From: Planctomycetota bacterium
GTDB lineage: Bacteria > Planctomycetota > Phycisphaerae > UBA1845
Length of the DNA stretch: 44,814 nucleotides
NCBI GenBank assembly: GCA_016200265.1
Contig: JACQFE010000042.1
Span: 1-44,814, forward strand
Reading direction: 5' to 3'
This document shows positions 14,614-22,393 of the stretch, one piece after another. A program made the translations under genes and the position numbers. Position 1 is the first letter of the stretch. Every line of letters begins with the position of its first letter. The notes under the pieces are model-generated. The model was not told where the DNA came from. It searched no databases and saw only the letters and a list, made by a program, of their open reading frames with translations.

Positions 14614-15726
14614 TCAGCGAACCGCCATCGGTTGTGGGTTCACGTTCGCGAGCATTCGTTGCAATGCGATTCGCGCTAACCGCTTCGTCTCCGGATCGAC
14701 TTTGATTTGATTGACGATGCGACCCGCAAGCAATTCATCCAGGCACCACAGCATATGCTTCATGTCGATTCGATACATGGTCGAGCAAAGGCATTGGACG
14801 CCCGCGAGTGATCGGATCGCCTTGTCTGGATGCTGAGTGGCCAATCGATGCACAAGATGGATCTCCGTGCCGATCGCCCAGTGCGACCCCGGCGCCGACT
14901 CCTTCACAGTGCGAATGATGAACTCCGTGCTGCCGGCCAAATCCGCCTTCTGAACAACCTCCCACGGACACTCCGGATGAACAAGAATTTTGCAAATCGG
15001 ATCATTGCGGCGAATCTCATCACATTGAGCCACGGTAAACAACCCATGCACGCTGCAATGCCCTTTCCACAAGAGCACTTTTGCGTCTCGCACCTGCTCC
15101 GGCGTCAAGCCGCCGCGCGGCTGCTTCGGGTCGTAGACCACCATTTGATCGAGCGGGATCCCCATCGCATACGCCGTGTTTCGGCCGAGATGTTGATCCG
15201 GAAGGAAAATCACTTTGCCCGCTTGCGTAAACGCCCACTCCAAAACTTTCGACGCATTGCTGCTCGTGCAGCACGCACCGCCATGTCCACCACAGAATGC
15301 TTTGATCGAAGCGGCCGAGTTCACGTAGGTGATCGGCACGATCGTCTCGCTGCATTCTTCGACGATAAACTCCCACGCTTCCTCAAGCTGTTCGATCTCG
15401 GCCATGTCCGCCATGCTGCATCCCGCCGACAAGTCCGGCAGAATGACTTTGACTCGATCATCCCCAAGGATGTCTGCGGATTCGGCCATGAAATGAACGC
15501 CGCAGAAGATGATGAACTCAGCACCTTTCTGAGCGGCACCGGCCTGCGATAGTTTCAAACTATCGCCGGTGAAATCCGCGAATTGAATGACGTCGTCGCG
15601 CTGATAATGATGACCGAGAATGACGAGCCTCTTGCCAAGCTGACGTTTGCGCTCGGCGATTGCCAACGCGAACTCGTCATCGGTGAGATTGTTGTACTTT
15701 GGCGGCAATAGCGGTTGAAACAGCAT
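14614..15726 (-). CDS. nadA: Quinolinate synthase
   Basis: 370 residues from ATG 15726, the normal length. The enzyme condenses iminoaspartate with dihydroxyacetone phosphate to quinolinate in de novo NAD synthesis, using a [4Fe-4S] cluster. Clear landmarks: LGHHYQRDDVIQFADFTGDS (37-56), FCGVHFMAESADIL (74-87), LPDLSAGCSMAD (96-107), LPDQHLGRNTA (175-185), WKGHCSVHGLF (220-230), VHPECPWEVV (249-258), TEIHLVHRL (287-295) and CLCSTMYRIDMKHMLW (312-327). The likely cluster ligands are C103, C253 and C312 or C314. Neither nadB nor nadC is in the window, so the pathway is dispersed. Confidence 0.95.
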   Translation of the reverse strand: MLFQPLLPPKYNNLTDDEFALAIAERKRQLGKRLVILGHHYQRDDVIQFADFTGDSLKLSQAGAAQKGAEFIIFCGVHFMAESADILGDDRVKVILPDLSAGCSMADMAEIEQLEEAWEFIVEECSETIVPITYVNSAASIKAFCGGHGGACCTSSNASKVLEWAFTQAGKVIFLPDQHLGRNTAYAMGIPLDQMVVYDPKQPRGGLTPEQVRDAKVLLWKGHCSVHGLFTVAQCDEIRRNDPICKILVHPECPWEVVQKADLAGSTEFIIRTVKESAPGSHWAIGTEIHLVHRLATQHPDKAIRSLAGVQCLCSTMYRIDMKHMLWCLDELLAGRIVNQIKVDPETKRLARIALQRMLANVNPQPMAVR

Positions 15727-15798
15727 TTTTCTTTCATCCAGGATGTAATGGGACTCCGATCATTCATCGGACACCGCCATTTTTCGTTCGCTCTGTGA

Positions 15799-15829
15799 AT
15801 TATATGAGATGGAATTGGTTTGTCTGCAA
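15799..15829 (-). promoter_or_regulatory. Candidate nadA promoter (perfect TATAAT)
   Basis: On the minus strand TATAAT (15804-15799) is a perfect -10 about 73 bp before the nadA start, in the divergent gap (15727-16020) between nadA and an ECF sigma gene. The best -35 is weak: TTGCAG (15829-15824) with a long 19-bp spacer. I saw no convincing promoter for the sigma gene on the other strand. Confidence 0.4.
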
Positions 15830-16020
15830 ATGCGTCAAACGCCGTGAATTAAGTGTACAACTTCAAAATGCCTCCAAAATTCGCTTAGACCGTTGCGGAT
15901 TCGCGTAAGACACGAGAGTTTTGCGCCTTCTGTTTGACCCGCTGGGTGATCGACGTGACACTGGGGACCAATCCTCAGCATGGCCCGATAACTATTCATC
16001 TTTGACCGGGAACTTTTCGC

Positions 16021-16671
16021 GTGAGCATTCGTCCAAAAAGGGTGGAAGCAACGAACCTGGATCGAGGGGTTCGCGCTCCCGTGGACGAGGCCGCGCTGAT
16101 CGTCCGGGTGCAACGCGGGGACATTGAAGCCTTTGCGGATCTGGTCCGCGCCTATCAGGATCGCATTCACAACACCTGCTGGAGACTGTGCGGTCATCTC
16201 GACGACGCCCGCGATCTCACGCAGGAGGCCTTCCTGAAGGCGTTTGAAAACCTGCACGCATTTCGCGGCGACAGCGCCTTCTACACGTGGATTTTCCGCA
16301 TCGCCGTGAATTTGGCGCTTTCGCATCGACGATCGAGCCGACGTCGCGGCGGAGCTTCGCTCGATCAATTGCTGTCCGTGAAAGGAACGCAGGCCGAGAC
16401 CCTAGTTCATCGCATGAGAGACAACGAGCCGCTCGAACCGGCACATTCTGCCAGCAATGCCGAGATGCAGGGTCGGGCCGCACACGCCCTTCACGACTTG
16501 GACGAGGAATTTCGGGCGGTCGTGGTGCTGCGGGATATTGAGGGCTTCGACTATCAGGAAATCGCGGATATTCTGGGGATTCCCAAGGGTACGGTGCGTT
16601 CGCGATTGCACCGGGGGCGACTAGCGCTGCGAGACGCGATCGCAGCGCACGAACAGAAACACGGGTCTTGA
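16021..16671 (+). CDS. ECF RNA polymerase sigma factor (RpoE-like)
   Basis: 216 residues from GTG 16021. Region 2: LVRAYQDRIHNTCWRLCGHL, DARDLTQEAFLKAFENLHAF and FYTWIFRIAVNLALSHRR, with the classic ECF region 2.2 DARDLTQEAFLKAF intact. A basic, variable linker of about 60 residues follows. Region 4: LHDLDEEFRAVVVLRDIEGF followed by YQEIADILGIPKGTVRSRLHRGR. It belongs to the RpoE-like ECF groups. The putative anti-sigma gene begins 3 bp after the stop, so the pair forms an operon with tight stoichiometry. Confidence 0.9.
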   Translation: MSIRPKRVEATNLDRGVRAPVDEAALIVRVQRGDIEAFADLVRAYQDRIHNTCWRLCGHLDDARDLTQEAFLKAFENLHAFRGDSAFYTWIFRIAVNLALSHRRSSRRRGGASLDQLLSVKGTQAETLVHRMRDNEPLEPAHSASNAEMQGRAAHALHDLDEEFRAVVVLRDIEGFDYQEIADILGIPKGTVRSRLHRGRLALRDAIAAHEQKHGS

Positions 16672-16674
16672 CCA

Positions 16675-18189
16675 ATGTCGAAGATGGATCAGGAAAAACT
16701 CAGCGAGCTCCTTTCGGCCTATCACGATGATGAGCTGGAAGTCAATGAGCGAAGTCTTGTTGACAAACTGCTGCGCGAAGATGCTTCAGCGCGTCGCCTG
16801 CTTGCGGAACTTCGCGAGACGTCGCAATTGGTCTCTTCCTTGCCGCGACATGCCGCGCCGGCATCCATCGCCGCAGACCTTCAGTCGCGCCTCGAACGAG
16901 CCGCTTTGCTTGGCGACGCGACGCACGTTCAATCGAAGCCGACGCCGCACCGAAGCCGGCGATGGCTGGGCCGGTTGAGCCTGGCCGCCATGTTGGCTTT
17001 TGCCGCATTCGGAATCTACTGGTTCTCACGACAATCCCATTCAACGCGCAAGGAGCAGGTGGCCACGACCAAGGGCGGTACAAATGTCGAAGCCAATCGT
17101 AAATTTGTAAACGTCGAATCGGCGATTTCCGCGAACAGACACATCGAATCGAATAAGCCGGTTCAATTGCAGCCTCCTCTAGACCTAAGGCTGGCCGAAG
17201 GCGTGCCGTCCGAAAGCGTGACCAATCACACGTTTGATTCAGAACCAGTGGTTTGGCAGATCGCCAGCGCAACCGAAAAGGACCGCGTCGCCGTCGCAAA
17301 CGCCCTGACGAATTCGCTTCGCACGCAGGGAATCCCCGATCTGCGAAGCAATTTGCCAAAGGCGAAAGAAGCTCACATTGCCGCGGACTCCGCATTTTTT
17401 GTGAATGGGAAGGCTGGTGTCAATTTTCAGTCACCTGAGCAGCAACAGATTCTCGTGCATGCTCAGCGATCGCAAGTTGATGCGATGTTTGCTTCGCTAC
17501 CGAAAACCGACGTCGCGACGAGGGATGTGCAATTTCGAGCGGGAGACATGATGGCCCGTGGTGTGGAGCCGAGCCGCAAGATGCTGCCCATCGTGCAGTC
17601 CCAACTCCTACAGAATGCGCCGAGTCCGCAAGTTGCCACGCGGACACGAACAAGACACATCGCAAGTGAGACCGAGCGATCTTCCGGTTCTGGTGTGGAA
17701 ACGAGTCCTTCCTCAGCGCCGCTCGCAAAATGGCAACCCGCGCCGGAGGCGATGGATGCTGTCGCTTCGAAAAAGACTGAATCGAAGGGCGCTTACTTCG
17801 GCGGCCTATTGAAAATGTTTGGCCTGGACTCTGCGTTGCTTGCACCCCTCGAACCCAAACAAGCAACCACGGATCAATCGAAGCAAAAATCGGACCAAGA
17901 GCCGGCTCCCGCCGCTCCCATCGAACCGCTAAGCCTGGTTGAGAAAAGCCTCCATCGCATGGAAAAAGATGCGGTGCCTCGCCAGGATGAGCGCCCCGAG
18001 GTTGAGATGAAGGACGCAAAGCAGGACAAGCCACCGGCTGCGGCAGCTCCGCAGGCCGACGATCCAACGATTACTGTGGTGGTTCAGATTGGGCCTTCGA
18101 ACACCGATCAGACTTCTGCGCCAGTGCTCAAGTCGGACAAGCCGCCGGCAACGCCTGTCGGCCCGGCAAGTCGCACTAAATCAAAATGA
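16675..18189 (+). CDS. Putative anti-sigma factor with long Cys-free exported tail
   Basis: 504 residues from ATG 16675, directly after the sigma gene. The first ~65 residues (LSELLSAYHDDELEVNERS, LREDASARRLLAELRET) resemble the RseA-type sigma-binding domain. One membrane helix follows (LGRLSLAAMLAFAAFGIYWF, about 98-117). The ~385-residue remainder would lie outside; it includes VVWQIASATEKDRVAVANAL and long Pro/Lys/Ser/Gln-rich stretches. I find no Cys anywhere, so unlike the anti-sigma at 6997-7485 this is not a zinc-type protein. The size of the tail is unusual: it may sense envelope or outer-surface stress, or be a proteolytic target, but its fold is not recognised. Confidence 0.7.
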   Translation: MSKMDQEKLSELLSAYHDDELEVNERSLVDKLLREDASARRLLAELRETSQLVSSLPRHAAPASIAADLQSRLERAALLGDATHVQSKPTPHRSRRWLGRLSLAAMLAFAAFGIYWFSRQSHSTRKEQVATTKGGTNVEANRKFVNVESAISANRHIESNKPVQLQPPLDLRLAEGVPSESVTNHTFDSEPVVWQIASATEKDRVAVANALTNSLRTQGIPDLRSNLPKAKEAHIAADSAFFVNGKAGVNFQSPEQQQILVHAQRSQVDAMFASLPKTDVATRDVQFRAGDMMARGVEPSRKMLPIVQSQLLQNAPSPQVATRTRTRHIASETERSSGSGVETSPSSAPLAKWQPAPEAMDAVASKKTESKGAYFGGLLKMFGLDSALLAPLEPKQATTDQSKQKSDQEPAPAAPIEPLSLVEKSLHRMEKDAVPRQDERPEVEMKDAKQDKPPAAAAPQADDPTITVVVQIGPSNTDQTSAPVLKSDKPPATPVGPASRTKSK

Positions 18190-18392
18190 TTCAGAGTGGT
18201 AATCCTTCCGGGGCTTCGGGTTGGGTGCCATGTCCAAGCCAGGCGCAGCTTGGTGCCGACATGCATGGCGGCGCTCCGCTTGGCCATGCCACCCGAGAAC
18301 TCAATTGAAGTGGACCACAAGCCGACCTCGGACACCGTAGCCCCGTAACTCCGCCAAAATTCAATTCGCAGCGGCAGCATCCCAGCAGAATT

Positions 18393-18421
18393 TGACAAAA
18401 TCGCCCAATTATTGCATACTT
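18393..18421 (+). promoter_or_regulatory. Sigma70-type promoter of the cold-shock gene
   Basis: TTGACA (18393-18398, perfect -35) and CATACT (18416-18421, four of six -10 bases) are 17 bp apart, the ideal spacing. Transcription would begin near 18428, leaving a leader of about 95 nt before ATG 18524. Long leaders are usual for cold-shock mRNAs. The 18190-18523 gap holds this promoter and no gene that I can support. Confidence 0.6.
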
Positions 18422-18523
18422 TATCTGTGTTTGTCCGCCGTTTGCGGGCCCGGATGTAGAAGCAGTGTTGTTTCAATCGGGACCAGCGGGTCAGACGACG
18501 TGAAGGAAGTTGAGGTACGCATC

Positions 18524-18727
18524 ATGCCGGAAGGTACAGTGAAGTGGTTCAATGACTCAAAGGGGTATGGCTTCATCCAGTCCGATGATGGTGGCGATGT
18601 TTTCGTCCATCAGACGGAAATTGAGATGGATGGCTATCGAAGCCTGGGCGAGGGTACGAGGGTGACTTTTGAAATGACGCAAGGAGAGAAAGGCCCAAAG
18701 GCCGCCAAAGTGAAGATCGTCGGCTGA
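18524..18727 (+). CDS. Cold-shock-domain RNA chaperone (CspA family)
   Basis: 67 residues from ATG 18524. A longer frame opens at 18392 but the extra 44 residues are leader. GAGG lies 8 nt before this start. The single S1-like OB fold is complete: GTVKWFNDSKGYGFIQSDDG holds RNP1 (KGYGFI), DVFVHQTEIEMDGYRSLGEG holds RNP2 (VFVHQ), and VTFEMTQGEKGPKAAKVKIV ends it. It binds single-stranded RNA or DNA and prevents mRNA secondary structure. A strong hairpin terminator follows, so it is a monocistronic gene. Confidence 0.95.
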   Translation: MPEGTVKWFNDSKGYGFIQSDDGGDVFVHQTEIEMDGYRSLGEGTRVTFEMTQGEKGPKAAKVKIVG

Positions 18728-18756
18728 TCGGCCGTAACCAAATTTGAAATCACGAC

Positions 18757-18792
18757 GAGGGCGTTGGGAATTCCCGACGCCCTCGGTTTTTT
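18757..18792 (+). terminator. Rho-independent terminator of the cold-shock gene
   Basis: GAGGGCGTTGGG (18757-18768) pairs with CCCGACGCCCTC (18773-18784) around the loop AATT with one T-G wobble, a 12-bp stem. GG and six T follow (18787-18792). It begins 29 bp after the Csp stop. Confidence 0.9.
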
Positions 18793-18858
18793 AGCAATGA
18801 CGAGGTCAACGGCGATTGGACGCTCACGTCTGAGCGAGCACGATCATTCGCGATACAC

Positions 18859-19731
18859 TCAGTCCCCATTAGGTTCACTTCGGCTTACTATCACAATTCC
18901 CGCATCGTCCGCCGCTTTCAGCGTCGCCTCGCGATCGACGATCACCGTCTTGCCGGCCTCGATCACCAGCATTCGCGCGCCATGCTTTGACAGCTTCGCG
19001 ATCGTCTCCGGGCCAATTGTGGGAACGTCGAAGCGCATGTCCTGATTGGGTTTGGCCGTCTTCACCAGCGTCCAGCCGCCGCGAGGGCAAAGCTGACCGG
19101 CCCGCTCGATCATGCCGTCGGTGCCTTCGATCGCTTCGACGGCGATGACCTCGGTTTCCTTCACGGCCACCGATTGCCCGATGTCCAGTCGGCCGAGTTC
19201 CTTGGCGATCTTCCAGCCGAACTCCGCGTCGCGAAGCTGGCTCGCCGACGGCTGTGTCCGCGTGAGCACGCCTTCGGCCGCAAGATGTTCCTTGGTGAAT
19301 TCCACGCAATCGCGCATGATAATGCCATGGGCGGCGAATTCATCCGCCACCGCGGCCAGCACCGCGTCATTCCGCTTGTCGCGCAGCTTGAAGAACCACA
19401 GCCGAAGGCTCGTCCAATCCGGCAGGGTCTTGAGCAGCCGAAACCGCCCGTACATCTGCGATTTCCGCACGCCCCCGGCCAGGATCACGCTGCCCGCCCC
19501 GGATTTCTTAAGCACGCGAATCCACCGCCCGAGGTTCGCCAGCCCGGCCCATCGAAATTCGTCCGCAATCTCCGCCAGCCCTGGATCCGCGAATCCCCGC
19601 AAGCCCACTACCGTCACCCGACACCCGGCCCGCTTGGCTCCATCGACTACGAGAAACGGAAAGCGACCCATCCCGGCGATGACGCCGATTGGAAGGCCAA
19701 TCAAACTCGATGCGTTGACTGAGGGTTTCAT
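18859..19731 (-). CDS. lpxI: UDP-2,3-diacylglucosamine diphosphatase LpxI
   Basis: 290 residues. ATG 19731 is chosen because it overlaps the stop of the upstream gene (ATGA, 19731-19728); a longer in-frame start at 19788 lies inside that gene. LpxI cuts UDP-2,3-diacylglucosamine to lipid X in lipid A synthesis, replacing LpxH or LpxG. The N-terminal domain starts IGVIAGMGRFPFLVVDGAKR and continues GSVILAGGVRKSQMYGRFR and LRDKRNDAVLAAVADEF. The C-terminal catalytic DUF1009 domain has DIGQSVAVKETEVIAVEAIEGTDG, MRFDVPTIGPETI and ARMLVIEAGKTVIVDRE. It ends an operon with lpxD, a lipoprotein and a CGYDL protein. Confidence 0.9.
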   Translation of the reverse strand: MKPSVNASSLIGLPIGVIAGMGRFPFLVVDGAKRAGCRVTVVGLRGFADPGLAEIADEFRWAGLANLGRWIRVLKKSGAGSVILAGGVRKSQMYGRFRLLKTLPDWTSLRLWFFKLRDKRNDAVLAAVADEFAAHGIIMRDCVEFTKEHLAAEGVLTRTQPSASQLRDAEFGWKIAKELGRLDIGQSVAVKETEVIAVEAIEGTDGMIERAGQLCPRGGWTLVKTAKPNQDMRFDVPTIGPETIAKLSKHGARMLVIEAGKTVIVDREATLKAADDAGIVIVSRSEPNGD

Positions 19732-20267
19732 AGCGGGTCTGAGGATAGACTGTCCTTCGGATTGAACGGCCGCCCGCATTCTGGACAACGCGGTTCTGGC
19801 AGCGCTCTAAGATCGTAGCCGCATTTTGTGCAATGACCGCGAGGCCATAATGGCCATTTTCGATTTACGAATACGACAAGCGGTGACAATACAAAGGCAG
19901 GAACTAGCCAAATTATTAGTAAGTATACGGCACCATGGAACAGACCCAGAGGACTCACAAGGTCACGTACGTCGAGTCCCTCTCTCCTAAATCCCAAAAT
20001 TGACAAACCTACAGCAAAATCTCCAATCGCGGCACCCAATGAAGCAGATATCACCCGGCGTATTCGTCTGATTGGCCAAGCCGCCAACATCAACGCCCCG
20101 AAGTAGATCGTGATCAAGATTGCAACTTGCGCCACTACATATGGAGGTTGCAGCGGGACGATTCCGGTGAGTTCTGCAAACAGGATTACCGCCGCTCCCG
20201 CAAGCGTACCGAAACCCAAAGGGGTAATTATGTTCGAATTTTGCACTTGGCAATTAGAAATTGACAA
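19728..20267 (-). CDS. CGYDL-type zinc-ribbon membrane protein in the lipid A operon
   Basis: 179 residues from TTG 20267 with AGGA 7 nt upstream; the first ~12 residues derive from an AATTGCCAA-type stretch also seen near 20980, so the true start could lie a little downstream. Four membrane segments are visible (about 20-35, 44-64, 76-92 and 108-130). The C-terminus carries HCTKCGYDLRALPEPRCPECG, a complete four-Cys zinc ribbon. It starts 3 bp after the lipoprotein stop and overlaps the lpxI start, so all three are co-translated. Compared with the copy at 5276-5785 it has more helices. The family has no known function, but this placement suggests a link with the envelope. Confidence 0.75.
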   Translation of the reverse strand: MSISNCQVQNSNIITPLGFGTLAGAAVILFAELTGIVPLQPPYVVAQVAILITIYFGALMLAAWPIRRIRRVISASLGAAIGDFAVGLSILGFRREGLDVRDLVSPLGLFHGAVYLLIIWLVPAFVLSPLVVFVNRKWPLWPRGHCTKCGYDLRALPEPRCPECGRPFNPKDSLSSDPL

Positions 20268-20270
20268 GCA

Positions 20271-20816
20271 TCATTCCTGCGGCGTCAGAACGCCCGTACA
20301 CACGACTTCGTCGGTGACGCCGGATACGATGATGCTGTTGGCAACCAATTCGTTCGTCTGCGTGTATTCGAGGGTTCCATCATCTTGTAATTTGTAGACA
20401 ATGGTCGAGGTTCCGGTCACTGTGACTCCCGACCCGCTCCCATTCGCCTTCGCCAAAATCGTCAGGCCATCCGCCGACGGCGTCATCGCAGTAATCTTCA
20501 CATTCAACGACAGCCCGCCGGTGGTCGAAGATTTCACATAACCCACCATCAGCTCAGTCGTCGCGTCCACCATCGGAATCCCGCGCGCACCGAAAGTCTC
20601 GTCGTCCTCGCCCGAACTTGTCTGTGAATTCTGGATCGCTCCGTTCTTGTCCTTAATGGTGTTGGTGCAGTTCAGCGTCCCCTTATACTCGCCCGCGGGG
20701 ATCGACGAAGGATCGGACGGCACCAGCTTACCCGGGCTCATGTCCGTAACACCCTGACCCGTGCAGCCGCCCAAGCATATCACCATTACGACGAGAGCAA
20801 TTGCATTTCGATACAT
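20271..20816 (-). CDS. Lipoprotein of unknown function
   Basis: 181 residues from ATG 20816, which has a strong ribosome site (GGAGGAGAATTG). The signal AIALVVMVICLGGC has the lipobox LGGC. The mature protein is soluble and beta-rich (EYKGTLNCTNTIKDKNG, LNVKITAMTPSADGLTIL, STIVYKLQDDGTLEYTQTNE), with two Cys that could pair (the NCT near the start and the VCTG near the end). It resembles small beta-barrel or lipocalin-like planctomycete lipoproteins, but no family is certain. It lies between lpxD and lpxI. Confidence 0.6.
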   Translation of the reverse strand: MYRNAIALVVMVICLGGCTGQGVTDMSPGKLVPSDPSSIPAGEYKGTLNCTNTIKDKNGAIQNSQTSSGEDDETFGARGIPMVDATTELMVGYVKSSTTGGLSLNVKITAMTPSADGLTILAKANGSGSGVTVTGTSTIVYKLQDDGTLEYTQTNELVANSIIVSGVTDEVVCTGVLTPQE

Positions 20817-20938
20817 CAATTCTCCTCCATGAATGTTCCAATTCCACATTGTGAACGAGTCTGTGTGGCCCCACTTCTCTTTTGACTTTTTGGCGTTTTA
20901 ACGTTTCCTTGAATCGACAAACTGCAATCGACAACTAG

Positions 20939-20959
20939 ATTCTTCGCTGCGCTCAGAAT
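20939..20959. repeat. Short palindromic intergenic motif (ATTCT...AGAAT)
   Basis: ATTCT (20939-20943) and AGAAT (20955-20959) face each other across TCGCTGCGCTC. Translated on the minus strand it reads VILSAAKNL, a phrase I recall as a recurring intergenic artefact in several bacterial genomes. It lies in the 174-bp gap between lpxD and the lipoprotein gene, beside two copies of AATCGACAA. Only one copy is visible in this window. Confidence 0.4.
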
Positions 20960-20990
20960 GACAGATTCCAAATCGGCAATTGGCAATTCG

Positions 20991-22061
20991 TCAGGCTTTC
21001 CCATTCGCGCCAATTTGTTCCCGGAGCTCCTGCAACTCCCGCTCCAGTTCACGCACGCGGTTGGCCCATTCAGGAAGCCGCTGCACGAGCACCATCGACC
21101 GTTTGGCACTGTCCATCGGAATCGCCGGCGAACCCAAAAGCGTCGCCTTCGCTGGGACGTTCCCTACGATGCCCGATTGGGCACCGACCGACGCACCATC
21201 GCCGATTTCAAGATGGCCGGCCACTCCTACCTGACCGGCCATCGTCACGTGCTTGCCGACAGTCACACTACCGGCCACTCCCACCAGCCCGACAAACATG
21301 CAATCCGGGCCGATCTTCGTGCCATGTCCGATGACGATCACATTGCCGAATTTCGTGCCCGCGCCGATTTCCGTTGTGCCAAGTGTGGCCCGATCAATCG
21401 TGCAATTGGCCCCTATCTCGACGTCATCGCCAATGACCGCCCGTCCGACCTGTGGAATCTTGATCCACTTTTCGCCCTGCGGTGCATAGCCGAGACCATC
21501 CTCGCCGATAACCGACCCGGCGTGAATCGTCACTCGATTGCCCAGTTCGCACTCTTCATAAATCACTACGTTCGGAAAAAGAACGCAGTCGTCGCCAAGT
21601 CGCGCCCCGCGAGCGATATAGCATCCGGGATACAAAGTGCATCGTTTGCCGATGACCACATTTGCGGCCACGGTCACGCCCGGCGCGATATTGGCCTCCT
21701 CGCCGATCGTCGCAGTCGGATCAATGAACGCGCCGGCCCGACTCGCGCCCCATTTTGGATGCTTTCGGTGCCCATGAAGATGAACAATGACCATCGTGAT
21801 CGCACCATAAGGATCGCGGCAGCGAATTACGCTTAAACTTGACGGCGTTTCAACCCCATCTTTGGCGATGATGGCTGATGCCTTGGTAGATGCGATGAAA
21901 TTGGTGTATTTCGGGTTGGAAAGAAATGTAATGTCGCTGTCACCGGCCGCTTCAAGCGTGTTAACCGCCCGAACTGCACAATCCGCGCCTTCAATTTGAG
22001 CCGGCAGCCCAACCTCATTCAAAATTCGACACAATTCGCTGAGCTTGAGTGGACCGGGCAC
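20991..22061 (-). CDS. lpxD: UDP-3-O-acylglucosamine N-acyltransferase LpxD
   Basis: About 356 residues. GTG 22061 is chosen because GGGGG lies 5 nt before it; a TTG at 22073 is also open but has no such site. The enzyme adds the N-linked acyl chain to UDP-3-O-acyl-glucosamine in lipid A synthesis. The N-terminal uridine-binding domain includes DITFLSNPKYTNFIASTKAS. The hexapeptide left-handed beta helix follows (TIGEEANIAPGVTV, VIGKRCTLYPGCYI). The signature EDGLGYAPQGEKWIKIPQVG (191-210 from the TTG) and DDVEIGANCTIDRATLG precede NVIVIGHGTKIG with the catalytic His. A short helical tail ends it. It heads the lpxD - lipoprotein - CGYDL - lpxI cluster. Confidence 0.92.
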   Translation of the reverse strand: MPGPLKLSELCRILNEVGLPAQIEGADCAVRAVNTLEAAGDSDITFLSNPKYTNFIASTKASAIIAKDGVETPSSLSVIRCRDPYGAITMVIVHLHGHRKHPKWGASRAGAFIDPTATIGEEANIAPGVTVAANVVIGKRCTLYPGCYIARGARLGDDCVLFPNVVIYEECELGNRVTIHAGSVIGEDGLGYAPQGEKWIKIPQVGRAVIGDDVEIGANCTIDRATLGTTEIGAGTKFGNVIVIGHGTKIGPDCMFVGLVGVAGSVTVGKHVTMAGQVGVAGHLEIGDGASVGAQSGIVGNVPAKATLLGSPAIPMDSAKRSMVLVQRLPEWANRVRELERELQELREQIGANGKA

Positions 22062-22073
22062 CGCAACCCCCAA

Positions 22074-22393
22074 AATTCCCGAATTTACGCAGATTTCGGC
22101 CCGTATTCTATGGGAATGCCGGAATTCTGTAAAACCTGGTCTGGTCGAGGGTGCAATTTTCAGAGCCGCGACCGTATCGAAGCGGAATTCTCACGGCGGA
22201 ACCGCTTGCTTACGCGCGGCTCAGTTTCAAAATCAACCGCCGCCTCGATCGAATGCTCATTTGCCGATGGTGAGATTTATCGTTAGACTCCGGTGTTTTT
22301 CCAGTGCCACTCCCGCACTGCGGCCTGAGTCAGACCTGGGATCGGCGCGGATCGCAGCATTAGGCCTGGTGGCGGTGACTTTAAGGGAACCGA
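22074..22393. other. Divergent intergenic region (about 320 bp)
   Basis: Separates lpxD (minus) from the GT2 gene (plus). An open frame crosses it on the plus strand but is a shadow of the GT2 gene. I see no clear promoter, hairpin or RNA gene. Confidence 0.4.

Noticed and set aside
14830..15552. 240-residue plus-strand ORF
   Set aside because: Antisense to nadA, which is unambiguous.
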